Positions 29,327-38,313 of a DNA stretch of 64,000 nucleotides are shown in pieces; position 1 is the first letter of the stretch; each line of letters opens with the position of its first letter. Made by a program: the position numbers and the translations under genes. This DNA is from an uncultured Acidobacteriaceae bacterium (lineage in GTDB: Bacteria > Acidobacteriota > Terriglobia > Terriglobales > Acidobacteriaceae). The DNA is taken from NCBI GenBank assembly GCA_903849645.1, contig CAINJJ010000009.1, forward strand, positions 186,001 to 250,000. The letters are read 5' to 3'. The notes under the pieces were generated by a model that did no database searches, was not told the DNA's origin, and worked only from the letters and a program-made list of their open reading frames with translations.

Positions 29327-29867
29327 CTTACCTTTCCGCCCGGCGGCCTCAGCCAGCCGGGACCCGCGGCAAGGAAGGATGAAGACGCGCTAAGCCGGAA
29401 GGGGAGGGGATGATGGGCGGGAGGGAAGACCTGCGCGGCGCAGCTTTGCCGGTTGCCGTGGAACGACTCGCCATAAAGGGCGGCGAGCCGCTACGGACGT
29501 CCTGCGAAACAAGCTCTACGAAGCGGTACCCCGGGTGCAGAGATTTTGTGGCCAAACCTGCCTCGAATTCTGGCGGGGCCGTTCCATCGCTGGCGATTGC
29601 ACGGTCAAGGCGCGCAAAGAGGCCTGAGGAAATCTCCCCAAGCGGTCTCGCGCTTTGTAACCCTTTCGGCATCCATCGCCTACCGGGGATATCACCGTCC
29701 GTGCAACTGGTACGCTGCCAACGGATTTCCCGTCTCTGCGTGCTCATGAACCCAATCCTGCCGGGCGCGCGATCCATCCGGACCTGGCCGGCGAAATACT
29801 TCACAAAAACCACTTCCGCGGGCCGGACATTTCCGGCGGACGCAGAAGCTAAACCTGCGAGTCCATC
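29327..29867. other. Long leader region of the ribonuclease gene
   Basis: No convincing gene. Just upstream of the ribosome-binding site of the ribonuclease gene a hairpin (CCCGGC-GGC / GCC-GCCGGG with one bulge, 29339-29361) is present. The 3' end of rodA borders the other side. No recognisable terminator or promoter was found. Confidence 0.4.
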
Positions 29868-30965
29868 TCAGTTGACGAACCTGCGCATGCGGACATTCAT
29901 CGCCGCGCCCAGCGCCAGGAACGTAAACAACACCGAAGATCCACCGTAACTCATTAACGGCAAAGGGATTCCGGTGACTGGCATAAACCCGATGACCATG
30001 CCCACGTTGACCGCGATCTGAAAGGTCAACACAGCCACGACGCCCATGATAATGAGGGAGCCGGACAGGTCGGCGGCTGTTTGAGCGTTCTGAATCAAAC
30101 GCATCAATATGAAAAAGTATAGCAGCAGCACAAACACCGCGCCGACGAAACCATGCTCCTCGCCAAAGGCGGCGAAGATGAAGTCGGCATGGGGGATGGG
30201 GAGGAAGTCTCCCTGGGTCTGGGTTCCCTTTGCGGCTCCCTTGCCCCAGATGCCGCCGGAACCGACGGCGATCAGGGACTGGCGAATCTGGTAGCCCGAT
30301 CCCTTGGGGTCATCACCGGGGTTGATAAAGCTGGTGAGGCGGGCCTTCTGGTAGGGCTTGAGGACCTTGCCGCTGGACCATGCCCCTGCGACGAGGACGG
30401 TGCCGGCGGTGATCAGGATGACGGACTGGCGGATGTTGATGCCGCCCAGGAAAAGCCCGGCGACGAGGATGGGGGTGTAGGTGAGAGCGGTTCCCATGTC
30501 GGGCTGGATGAGAACCAGCAGCATGGGAATGCCGACCAGGCCGAATGCCTTGGCAATGTCAACCCATGTGAGGCGCCGACCGCCGAGGTTGGCGAAGTAG
30601 CGGGCGACGGCCAGGATGAGGATGAGCTTGACCCACTCGGAGGGCTGGAAGTGCATGGGTCCGATTTTGATCCAGCGGCGCGCGCCGAGGACCTTGGAAC
30701 CGACCAGCTTGACCGCCACCAGGGAGACCAGGGAGACGCCATAGGCCCAGGGGATGAAATCGATGAGCTTGTGGTAGTCGATCTTGGAAAAGAGAAACAT
30801 GGCGACGAGGCCGCCGATGATCCAGGCCAACTGTTTGGTGTGAAAACCGCTGTACTTGGTGTGGAGGGTCGCGGAGTAGATTTCAAGGACGGAGACGGTG
30901 CAGAGGATGAGCACCACGCCGAGGAGCGGCCAGTCAAAGTCGCGAAAGGTGAGGATGCGGCGCAT
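29868..30965 (-). CDS. rodA: Rod-shape-determining protein RodA (SEDS glycosyltransferase)
   Basis: 365 residues. SEDS-family peptidoglycan polymerase that works with PBP2 in cell elongation. ATG 30965 shares one base with the mrdA stop (TGATG), so the longer upstream frame is not used. About ten membrane helices. Family signatures include RWIKIGPMHFQPSEWVKL, LVLIQPDMGTALTYTP (the catalytic Asp of SEDS proteins), GSGGIWGKGAAKGTQTQGDFLPIPHADFIFA and the C-terminal GIPLPLMSYGGSSVLFTF. Last gene of the mreB-mreC-mreD-mrdA-rodA cluster. Confidence 0.97.
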   Translation of the reverse strand: MRRILTFRDFDWPLLGVVLILCTVSVLEIYSATLHTKYSGFHTKQLAWIIGGLVAMFLFSKIDYHKLIDFIPWAYGVSLVSLVAVKLVGSKVLGARRWIKIGPMHFQPSEWVKLILILAVARYFANLGGRRLTWVDIAKAFGLVGIPMLLVLIQPDMGTALTYTPILVAGLFLGGINIRQSVILITAGTVLVAGAWSSGKVLKPYQKARLTSFINPGDDPKGSGYQIRQSLIAVGSGGIWGKGAAKGTQTQGDFLPIPHADFIFAAFGEEHGFVGAVFVLLLYFFILMRLIQNAQTAADLSGSLIIMGVVAVLTFQIAVNVGMVIGFMPVTGIPLPLMSYGGSSVLFTFLALGAAMNVRMRRFVN

Positions 30966-33013
30966 CAGGGCTGGTCCTCTTTGAAGCGCAGCGGCGTGTT
31001 GAAGACCCATGCGGGGAGCGAAAGCCCGCTGGCCATGGCCGTGGGGCTGGGAAGCGCGGCGGGGTCGAGGAAGAAATGGCCGGCGTGGATGGCGGTGTCA
31101 GGGCGGGCGGCGCGGGCGAGACCCGATGAGGGCGGGTCAGACCAGACGGCGCCCACTTCAACGGGCTTGGGGGTGGAGGCCTGGTCGAGGACGTTCTTGT
31201 CCTGCATGCGCTTCTTGTTCACATAGGTGGTGATGATCTGGACGGCGGCTTTGGCCGAGAGGGAGCCCCAGTCGCCGTGCTCCTGAAGGACGGCGATGAC
31301 GATCTCCGGGTTGCGGCGGGGCACCATGCCGACAAACCAGGAGTTGGGGGTCTTGGCTCCGCCCTTGGTGTGGGTGTCGCCGGTGCCCACGACCTGGGCG
31401 GTGCCGGTTTTGCCGGCAAAGTCGATGCCGTCCATATGGGCGGCTTCCGCCGTGTGGTAGAGGCCGGGGGTGGTGGCGGCAGCCATGCCATCGGTGATGG
31501 TGGTCCAGGTCTCGGGGTCGAGAGGAACTGTCTTCTCGCCGGAGCCGGGAAAGCTGTCCTGGACGGCCTGGCGGAACTCGGCGGGAATCTGGTCATAAGC
31601 CACTACGTGGGGACGGACCATGTGGCCGTTGGAGGCGATGCCGCCCAAAGCCCGCGCCAACTGGAGCGGCGTGACCTGGGTTTCGCCCTGGCCGATGCCG
31701 ACAGAGATGGTGTTGCCGGCGTAGTACTTCTGGTGGTAGTTCTTCATCTCCCACTGGGTGGAGGGCATGATGCCGGCCATCTCGTTGGGGAGGTCGATGC
31801 CGGTTTTTGAGGCCAGGCCGAAGGAGGTGGCATAGCGGGCGATCGTGTCGATGCCCAGCCTCTGCGCCAGGGTGTAGAAGAAGGTGTCGCAGGACATGGG
31901 GATGGCCTCGTGGATGGTGAGGAGGCCGTGGTGATGATCGCAGTGGAAGAAGCGGCCGTAGAAGTTGCCGCCTCCGGCGCAGTTGACGCGCATGTTCTGG
32001 GCGACGCCCTCCTGGAGCCCGGCGGCGGACATGATGATCTTGAAGGTAGAGCCGGGGGCCAACTGGTCCTGGATTGCCTTGTTCATGAGAGGGTGGTTGG
32101 GGTTGGTGATGAGCTGGTTCCAATCCACCCGGTTGATGCGCACGGCGAAGGCGTTGGGGTCGTAGCTGGGGTGGGAGACCATGGCGAGAATCTCGCCGTT
32201 GCGGGGGTCCATGGCGATGACGGCGCCGTTGGCGTCGCCGAGGGCGAGTTCGGCGGTGCGCTGGAGGTCGATGTCGATGGTGAGCTTGAGATCCTGGCCG
32301 GGGGTGGCGTGCTGTGTGCGCAGGTAGCCGACCTCGCGCCCGTGACTGTCGACGATGACGTCGCGTGAGCCGTCCTGGCCGCGCAGCAACTGGTCGTAGG
32401 TCTCTTCGACCCCTGCTTTGCCCACGACGTCGCCCGGCTCATAGGCCGCATAACGGGTGTCGTTGAGCATCTCTTCGCTGACTTCACCCACATAACCAAT
32501 CAGATGGGCGGCAAAGCCATCCCTGGGGTAGAGGCGGCGCTCTTCGCCGATGGTTTCCAGCTCCGGCAGCTCGTTGCGATGGGCCTCGATGAAGGCCTGC
32601 TCGTCGGCGGTAATGTCCTGCTTGATGGGGATGGGCTGGTAGCCGGGTGCTGCCCGGTAGCGGCGCAGGGTGGAGCGCAACTGTTCGAGGTCAATATCGA
32701 GGCCGCGGGCGATGATGGGCAGGTCGGCGTCGAGGTTCTTGACCTGTTCGCGGAGGAGGAAGCAGGAGACCGAGGGGTAGTTATCGACGATGAGGCGGTT
32801 TTCGCGGTCAAAGAGCTTGCCGCGGGCGGCCAGAACCGGGACCTTGCGAATGCGGTTCTGCTCGGCCTGCATGCGGAAGTCGTCAACGCGCAGGACCTGG
32901 AGCCGCCATAGGCCGGCCGCCAGGGCCAGCATCATCAAGAGAATGCCGTACTGGACCACCGTGAGCTTGAGGGTGGGGAGCTTTTCGCCGCGTGTGCCGG
33001 TGGGGGAATACAT
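30965..33013 (-). CDS. mrdA: Penicillin-binding protein 2 (MrdA), elongation transpeptidase
   Basis: 682 residues. Class B PBP: N-terminal membrane helix (TVVQYGILLMMLALAAGLW), dimerisation domain with the RGKLFDREN motif, then the transpeptidase domain. Active-site Ser322 is in APGSTFKII (SxxK), the second motif is SCDTFFY (SxD as usual in PBP2), and KTG is at Lys535 (FAGKTGTAQVV). It cross-links peptidoglycan made by RodA. An extended C-terminal tail of about 60 residues rich in Pro/Ala follows the catalytic domain. It overlaps rodA by one base and lies 126 bases after mreD. Confidence 0.97.
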   Translation of the reverse strand: MYSPTGTRGEKLPTLKLTVVQYGILLMMLALAAGLWRLQVLRVDDFRMQAEQNRIRKVPVLAARGKLFDRENRLIVDNYPSVSCFLLREQVKNLDADLPIIARGLDIDLEQLRSTLRRYRAAPGYQPIPIKQDITADEQAFIEAHRNELPELETIGEERRLYPRDGFAAHLIGYVGEVSEEMLNDTRYAAYEPGDVVGKAGVEETYDQLLRGQDGSRDVIVDSHGREVGYLRTQHATPGQDLKLTIDIDLQRTAELALGDANGAVIAMDPRNGEILAMVSHPSYDPNAFAVRINRVDWNQLITNPNHPLMNKAIQDQLAPGSTFKIIMSAAGLQEGVAQNMRVNCAGGGNFYGRFFHCDHHHGLLTIHEAIPMSCDTFFYTLAQRLGIDTIARYATSFGLASKTGIDLPNEMAGIMPSTQWEMKNYHQKYYAGNTISVGIGQGETQVTPLQLARALGGIASNGHMVRPHVVAYDQIPAEFRQAVQDSFPGSGEKTVPLDPETWTTITDGMAAATTPGLYHTAEAAHMDGIDFAGKTGTAQVVGTGDTHTKGGAKTPNSWFVGMVPRRNPEIVIAVLQEHGDWGSLSAKAAVQIITTYVNKKRMQDKNVLDQASTPKPVEVGAVWSDPPSSGLARAARPDTAIHAGHFFLDPAALPSPTAMASGLSLPAWVFNTPLRFKEDQP

Positions 33014-33139
33014 CTGTTTACGCCTTCAGGATACAGCCGAAACGACCCGGAGATCGCTCTTTTGGGGCCAAAGCCCGTGTGTGGTTTGGTTCCGGAGGTA
33101 GATCAGGGAAGGCCTCTGATGGCTCAGGAATTGCTTCTT

Positions 33140-33661
33140 TTAATCCTTGATCTGCATGCGGTCAAGCAGGGGGAAGAGGATCATGGCGATCAGTGAGTTG
33201 CCGACTGCTTTCATGAGTTCGCCGAGCCAGCTCCATTGCAGTTCGAGGCCGAGGAGGAAGCGGTAGATGAAGACATAGATGGCGCTGGAAACCAGCGAGA
33301 GGAGAAAGTTCATGAGCAGACGGATGGTGTGGTTATCAACGTCGATGCGGACGCCTACCGAGGCGGCCAGGAAGCCGGCGATCGTTTTGGCGATGCCGTA
33401 GGCGCCGATAGCGTGATGGGAGAGAGCGTCTTCAAAGAGGCCGAGCGCCCCGCCCATGAGCGTGCCCTGAATGGGGTTGCGGCGGCCCAGGGCGAAGTAG
33501 ACGGTGATGACGAGCGGCAGGTCAAACCAGGCATAGCCGAGCATGACGCGCGGCAGCCATGCCTGCAGCACCAGGGCGACGAGCGGCACCAGGGTATAGA
33601 CGAGGAGGGGATAGCGCCGAACCTCGAGATCGCGGCGAAGATCTGCAGCCAAAGCGCACAT
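33140..33661 (-). CDS. mreD: Rod-shape-determining membrane protein MreD
   Basis: 173 residues with about five membrane helices and the MreD signature region FALGRRNPIQGTLMGGALGLFEDAL. Component of the elongasome linking MreC to the synthases. ATG 33661 follows the mreC stop by two bases, giving coupled translation. Length is typical. Confidence 0.93.
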   Translation of the reverse strand: MCALAADLRRDLEVRRYPLLVYTLVPLVALVLQAWLPRVMLGYAWFDLPLVITVYFALGRRNPIQGTLMGGALGLFEDALSHHAIGAYGIAKTIAGFLAASVGVRIDVDNHTIRLLMNFLLSLVSSAIYVFIYRFLLGLELQWSWLGELMKAVGNSLIAMILFPLLDRMQIKD

Positions 33662-33663
33662 GG

Positions 33664-34929
33664 CTAGGGGGTCCTCCGCGGTGTGGCAGGCTTGGGCCGG
33701 CTGGCCGGCTGGGTCTTTTTGTCGCTGGCAGCGGGAGCGGACGGTTCAATGGCTGCTTTGGGACTGTGATCGGCGGGCGGGACGGTTGTGGCGTCCGAGG
33801 CGCCGGCCGGCGTAAAGCGGTCAGGATGCTGGGGATGGAGGAGTTTGGGCGCCGGCGCGGGGGTGGCGGGGGGCTGGCCCGGCGTGGCTGCCTGGCCCGG
33901 AACCGGCGCGGCGCCCGGATTGGCGGGCGGGGGCGCATTGGGGTCGGTGAGGCCAGGGAGCCGTTCTGCCATGATTTCAGAGGCCTTCTTCTGCTCCTTG
34001 AGCGCCTCTACTTCCGCGCCCTTTTGGGCCTCGCTATCGGAGATGTCCTTTTGCTGCTCGGGGGAGAACTGGGGGAGAGTCGAGGTGATGACGAGGACCT
34101 CGTCGAGCCGGTCGATCTGGGCAGCGGGTTTGACTATGACATCAATAAAGGAGTCGCGATCCGGGTCACGGACCACTTTCTCGACCACTCCAACAGCCAG
34201 GCCGCGGGGGAAGATCTGATCGCCGCCGGCGGTGAGGACCTTTTCGCCGGGCTGAATGCGCTGGTCGGCGAGGATGTCGACGATCTGCGGCCGGCCGGCG
34301 GCGTTGCCGCGAAGAATGCCGCGGATACGGGTGGTTTCAAGGATGACGCCTGCGCCGCTGGTCTGGTCGTTGATGACCAGCACCTGGGCGGTGGTCGGGA
34401 AGACCTCGCGGACCTTGCCGACGATGCCGTCCGGAGTGATGACGGCGTTGTCGCGGCCAAGGCCCTGGTCCGAGCCCTTGTCGAGATAGAAGACCCTGGA
34501 CTGGTCACTGCCGCTGGCGCCAATGACCTGGGCCGCCACGGTCTTGTAGATGTACTTTTGCTGGAAGGCGAGAAGAGCCTGGAGGCGCTGGCCCTGCTTC
34601 GCATCTTCAAGGAGGGATGCCTGTTCGAGGCGGAGCCTGTCGATGGTCTTTTGCAGGTCTCGGTTCTCGTCGCGGGTGTGGCGCAGGTCGAGGTAGTCCT
34701 GCCAAAGGCTCACCGCTCCTAGCTTTGTGCCATGGATGAGCCGCTCGGGCGGCGCCACAATGGACTCTGCCCAGAGCCGGATGAGGCGCACGCCGGGGCC
34801 GTCCTGGGAGTCAAGGGAGTTGCGCCCGCCGGCTGACCTGTGCACCTGCATGGCCAGTCCGATGATCTGGGCCAGGAGAACGGCCAGAAGCACCAGGAGA
34901 TTCCGGTAGCGAACGAAGAACGATTCCAT
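33664..34929 (-). CDS. mreC: Rod-shape-determining protein MreC
   Basis: 421 residues from ATG 34929; a longer in-frame start into the mreB-mreC gap is rejected. A single membrane helix (RNLLVLLAVLLAQIIGLAM) and a periplasmic coiled coil (RDLQKTIDRLRLEQASLLEDAK) lead into the two MreC beta-barrels (VIGASGSDQSRVFYLDKGSD, NAVITPDGIVGKVREVFPTTAQV, AVGVVEKVVRD). Beyond about residue 320 is a Pro/Ala-rich tail of about 100 residues, common in acidobacterial MreC. It scaffolds PBP2 and RodA. Confidence 0.95.
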   Translation of the reverse strand: MESFFVRYRNLLVLLAVLLAQIIGLAMQVHRSAGGRNSLDSQDGPGVRLIRLWAESIVAPPERLIHGTKLGAVSLWQDYLDLRHTRDENRDLQKTIDRLRLEQASLLEDAKQGQRLQALLAFQQKYIYKTVAAQVIGASGSDQSRVFYLDKGSDQGLGRDNAVITPDGIVGKVREVFPTTAQVLVINDQTSGAGVILETTRIRGILRGNAAGRPQIVDILADQRIQPGEKVLTAGGDQIFPRGLAVGVVEKVVRDPDRDSFIDVIVKPAAQIDRLDEVLVITSTLPQFSPEQQKDISDSEAQKGAEVEALKEQKKASEIMAERLPGLTDPNAPPPANPGAAPVPGQAATPGQPPATPAPAPKLLHPQHPDRFTPAGASDATTVPPADHSPKAAIEPSAPAASDKKTQPASRPKPATPRRTP

Positions 34930-35108
34930 GGGTTTCAGTGTGCAGAGAACGGTGGACAGTGAACAGGGTGCGATGAGCAGAAGAAAGTTATCAGTCAATC
35001 AAGTTGGTTCAGCGTGTCATCTTCTGCCCAGAGCCTCAATTGAGGTTGGAACTCCCATTCGAGTTGAGCAAGGGCTGTCCGCTGCTCACTGTTCCCTGTC
35101 CATCGCAC
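34930..35108. other. mreB-mreC intergenic region with partial inverted repeat
   Basis: GGACAGTGAACAGGGTGCGATG near 34954 is partly mirrored by the reverse-strand reading of 35075-35108 (GGTGCGATGGACAGGGAACAG). Such GTGAACAG-type sequence may be a degenerate dispersed repeat. No gene seen. Confidence 0.4.
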
Positions 35109-36173
35109 CTAGTCGATCTTGATCTTGCGCAGGAGCCGGAAGTCGGAGAGCATCTTGCCGGTGCCCAGGACGACCGAAGCCAGCGGATCATCGGCGACGG
35201 AGACCGGCAGGCCGGTTTCTTCGCGGATGCGCTTGTCAAGGTTCTTGATGAGCGCTCCTCCGCCGGTGAGCACGATACCGCGGTCAGAGATGTCGGCGGA
35301 GAGCTCCGGAGGCGTGCGTTCCAGGGCGACGCGGATGGCGTTCATGATGACGGCGATGCACTCGCCGAGGGCCTCGCGGATCTCGCTGTCGTCGATGACG
35401 ATGGTCTTGGGCACGCCCTCGATGAGGTTGCGGCCCTTGATCTCCATGGTGATGGGCTTGTCCAGCGGGAAGGCCGACCCGAGCTCGATCTTGATGGCTT
35501 CCGCGGTGCGCTCGCCGATGAGGAGGTTGTACTTCCGCTTGAGGTAGTTGGTAATGGCCTCGTCCATCTGGTTGCCGGCCATGCGCACGGAGCGGGAGTA
35601 GACGATGCCGGAAAGCGAGATGACGGCGATGTCGGTGGTGCCGCCGCCGATGTCGACGACCATGTTGCCGCCTGGCTCGGTGATGGGCAGACCGGCGCCG
35701 ATGGCGGCCACCATGGCCTGCTCGACCAGGTAGACTTCACTGGCCTTGGCGCGGTAGGCGGAGTCTTCCACGGCGCGCTTTTCAACCTGGGTAATCTCGG
35801 AAGGCACACCGATGACGATGCGGGGATGCACCAGCATTTTGCGGTTATGTGCCTTTTGAATGAAGTAGTTGAGCATTTTTTCAGTGACTTTGAAGTCGGC
35901 GATGACGCCGTCTTTCATGGGCTTGATGGCCACGATATTGCCGGGTGTGCGTCCCAGCATATCCTTGGCTTCCTTGCCCACGGCTTCCACTTCGCCGGTG
36001 TTCTTGTTGATGGCCACAATGGAGGGCTCGTTGACGACGATGCCCTTGCCGGCTGCGAAGACCAGAGTGTTGGCGGTGCCGAGGTCGATTGCCAGGTCGC
36101 TGGAGAACATGCTGAAGAGCGAACGAAGGCCGTGCGACCGCGCGGAGCGGGATGGATAACCGTTTAATGACAT
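35109..36173 (-). CDS. mreB: Rod-shape-determining protein MreB (actin homologue)
   Basis: 354 residues. Forms membrane-associated filaments that direct lateral wall synthesis. Actin-fold signatures: phosphate 1 LAIDLGTANTLVF, connect 1 GVPSEITQVEKRAVEDSA, phosphate 2 MVVDIGGGTTDIAVIS, and adenosine motif DRGIVLTGGGALIKNLD. ATG 36173 gives a 21-residue basic N-terminal extension (SRSARSHGLRSLFS) before the usual MFSSDLAID start at 36110; neither has a close Shine-Dalgarno, so the true start is open. TACAAT on the minus strand at 36206-36201 is a candidate -10 box for the whole cluster. Confidence 0.97.
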   Translation of the reverse strand: MSLNGYPSRSARSHGLRSLFSMFSSDLAIDLGTANTLVFAAGKGIVVNEPSIVAINKNTGEVEAVGKEAKDMLGRTPGNIVAIKPMKDGVIADFKVTEKMLNYFIQKAHNRKMLVHPRIVIGVPSEITQVEKRAVEDSAYRAKASEVYLVEQAMVAAIGAGLPITEPGGNMVVDIGGGTTDIAVISLSGIVYSRSVRMAGNQMDEAITNYLKRKYNLLIGERTAEAIKIELGSAFPLDKPITMEIKGRNLIEGVPKTIVIDDSEIREALGECIAVIMNAIRVALERTPPELSADISDRGIVLTGGGALIKNLDKRIREETGLPVSVADDPLASVVLGTGKMLSDFRLLRKIKID

Positions 36174-36200
36174 TGGGAAACTGGTTCTACCTCAAGGCTT

Positions 36201-36206
36201 ATTGTA
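36201..36206 (-). promoter_or_regulatory. Candidate -10 box for the mre operon
   Basis: TACAAT on the minus strand, 28 bases before ATG 36173. No TTGACA-like hexamer at 16-18 bases, so support is limited. Confidence 0.3.
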
Positions 36207-36413
36207 CGGCCAGCGGGCCAAGGGCCGTATCGGAGGCCAATACGACTAAAGAAGACGGGGTGCCAGCGAGGTAACGGGTGGGTTAAACTCAGTTGTTTGC
36301 GGCACCTGCCGGAATCGGCAAGCCGCGTTCTGCAACTGGGAAAAGGGCTGACCGGTAGTTGGCGGCTTTGTTCCGGTTAGCTCCTGTTTTCACCGGTATT
36401 TGAAGAGGATCGA

Positions 36414-37904
36414 ATGACCTATCCCACATTTCACAATCTGATTGGCGGCGAATGGAAGCCGGCCGTGAGCGGTAAGACCATCCTGAACCTGAACCCGGCT
36501 GACCACACGGATGTGGTGGGCGCGTTTCCGTCGTCTCATGCCGAGGACGTGAACCTGGCGGTGGCGGCGGCCAAAAAGGCGTACGCGACATGGCGGTTGG
36601 TGCCTGCGCCGAAGCGGGCTGAGATTCTGATGCGCGCCGGGCTGATCTTGCAGCAGCGCAAGGAGCAGTATGCACGGGACATGACCAGGGAGATGGGCAA
36701 AGTGCTGGCCGAGACGCGCGGCGACGTGCAGGAGGCCATCGATGAGGCGTTTTATGTGGCGGGCGAGGGGCGGCGGCTGTTTGGCGTGACCACGCCCTCG
36801 GAGCTGCCCAACAAGTTTGCCATGAGCGTGCGCATGCCGGTAGGCGTTGTGGGACTGATTACGCCGTGGAACTTCCCCATGGCGATTCCGTCCTGGAAGC
36901 TGTTTCCGGCGCTGGTCTCAGGCAACACATGCGTCATCAAGCCGGCGACGGATACGCCGCTCTCGACCTACAACCTGGTGCAGGCGCTGGTGGATGCCGG
37001 CCTGCCGCCGGGGGTGGTCAATCTGGTGGCCGGAAGCGGCTCGGCGACAGGCACTCCGCTGATCGAGCATCCGGATGTGCGCGCCATCAGCTTTACGGGT
37101 TCGAGCGAAGTGGGTTCGTTTGTGGCACAGCGGGCGGCGGCAACCTTCAAGCCGGTATCGCTGGAGATGGGCGGCAAGAACGCGCAGATTGTGATGGACG
37201 ACGCCAACCTCGAGCTGGCTTTGGAGGGTGGCTTGTGGGGCGCGTTCGGCACCACCGGGCAGCGCTGCACCGCCACCAGCCGCATCCTGCTGCAAAAGGG
37301 AATCGCCGAGAAGTTCACTGCCGAGTTTGTGGCGCGGGCGAAGAAGCTCAAGGTGGGCAACGGGCTGGATGAAGCAATTGAAGTGGGGCCGCAGGTGAAC
37401 GCCGGGCAGATTGAGACTTCAACGAAGTATGTGGAGATTGCCCTGGGCGAGGGGGCGAAGCTGCTGGCAGGCGGGCACGCTCTCACGGACGGACCCTATG
37501 CGCATGGAACCTTCTTTGAGCCGACAGTGCTGGGCGGAGTGACCCGCACCATGCGCATCGCGCGCGAAGAGGTGTTTGGGCCGGTGGTGAGCCTGATCGA
37601 GTTCGAGACCTTTGAAGAAGCCGTCGAGATTGCGAATTCGATTGACTACGGGCTATCGACAGCGCTCTACACAAAGGATGTGAACCGCGCCTTTGCAGCC
37701 ATGCGCGACCTGGAATCGGGGATCACGTACATCAACGCGCCGACCATCGGCGCCGAGGTGCATCTGCCCTTTGGCGGGGTAAAGCACACGGGCAACGGGC
37801 ATCGCGAAGGGCTGGGAGCCATTGACTTCTTCACGACCTGGAAGGCTGTGTATGTGGACTACTCCGACAGGCTGCAGAGAGCGCAGATTGACAACGCAGA
37901 GTAA
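36414..37904 (+). CDS. NAD(P)-dependent aldehyde dehydrogenase, ketoglutarate-semialdehyde-dehydrogenase-like
   Basis: 496 residues, standard ALDH length. Oxidises an aldehyde to its acid with NAD(P). Catalytic Cys285 ([12 protein letters not shown]) and Glu251 (SLEMGGKN) are present, as is the cofactor loop [11 protein letters not shown] and the [11 protein letters not shown] motif. The C-terminal segment [26 protein letters not shown] is typical of the alpha-ketoglutaric semialdehyde dehydrogenase/YcbD-like and ALDH7-like groups, so a role in sugar-acid or lysine-type catabolism is plausible but unproven. ATG 36414 follows GAGGATCG. Single gene, convergent with the AtzH-like/amidase operon. 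Confidence 0.9.
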   Translation: MTYPTFHNLIGGEWKPAVSGKTILNLNPADHTDVVGAFPSSHAEDVNLAVAAAKKAYATWRLVPAPKRAEILMRAGLILQQRKEQYARDMTREMGKVLAETRGDVQEAIDEAFYVAGEGRRLFGVTTPSELPNKFAMSVRMPVGVVGLITPWNFPMAIPSWKLFPALVSGNTCVIKPATDTPLSTYNLVQALVDAGLPPGVVNLVAGSGSATGTPLIEHPDVRAISFTGSSEVGSFVAQRAAATFKPVSLEMGGKNAQIVMDDANLELALEGGLWGAFGTTGQRCTATSRILLQKGIAEKFTAEFVARAKKLKVGNGLDEAIEVGPQVNAGQIETSTKYVEIALGEGAKLLAGGHALTDGPYAHGTFFEPTVLGGVTRTMRIAREEVFGPVVSLIEFETFEEAVEIANSIDYGLSTALYTKDVNRAFAAMRDLESGITYINAPTIGAEVHLPFGGVKHTGNGHREGLGAIDFFTTWKAVYVDYSDRLQRAQIDNAE

Positions 37905-37932
37905 CTGCCGGGGCTGAAGGCAGACCAGACCG

Positions 37933-38313
37933 TCAGGGTAAAAGCGAGACGTGGGCCTGAACGATACGCCAGCCTTCGGGGAGCCTGACCCAGACCTGGC
38001 TCTGCCTGCCGCGCACCTGGCCTTTCGGCGTGGAGCGCTCAAACTCCAGGGTGATGCTGGCGAAGTCGCGGCCGAAACTAACGATGTCGAGCCGCGTGAC
38101 GCTGCGGGCGAGGTTGGTTGCGGGCCTGCCTTTGCGGAATGCCTCCAACTCATCGGGCCCGTAGAGATTCTCAGTCACGCCGAAACGCATGACCTGCGGA
38201 CCCGCCCAGAACATGGCCACCAGAGTATCCACATCGTTGCTTTGCAGCGCGGCTTCATAGCGAGGATAGAGGTCGCGGAGCTCCGCGACCACCGTAGGGT
38301 CGTTGATGGTCAT
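37933..38313 (-). CDS. AtzH-like / SnoaL-fold protein (DUF3225)
   Basis: 126 residues with the NTF2/SnoaL-like fold: NDPTVVAELRDLYPRYEAALQSNDVDTLVAMFW, then TRLDIVSFGRDFASITLEFE and QSQVWVRLPEGWRIVQAHVSLL. This resembles DUF3225 proteins, which include AtzH, a small subunit of 1-carboxybiuret hydrolase that partners an amidase. Here the upstream gene, overlapping by four bases (ATGA), encodes a formamidase-like enzyme. It may be an accessory subunit in breakdown of a ureido or amide compound. Last gene of the ridA-amidase-atzH-like operon. Confidence 0.82.
   Translation of the reverse strand: MTINDPTVVAELRDLYPRYEAALQSNDVDTLVAMFWAGPQVMRFGVTENLYGPDELEAFRKGRPATNLARSVTRLDIVSFGRDFASITLEFERSTPKGQVRGRQSQVWVRLPEGWRIVQAHVSLLP

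Noticed and set aside
29349..29813. 154-codon minus-strand frame upstream of the ribonuclease gene
   Set aside because: No domain, poor codon pattern, no ribosome-binding site; treated as leader.
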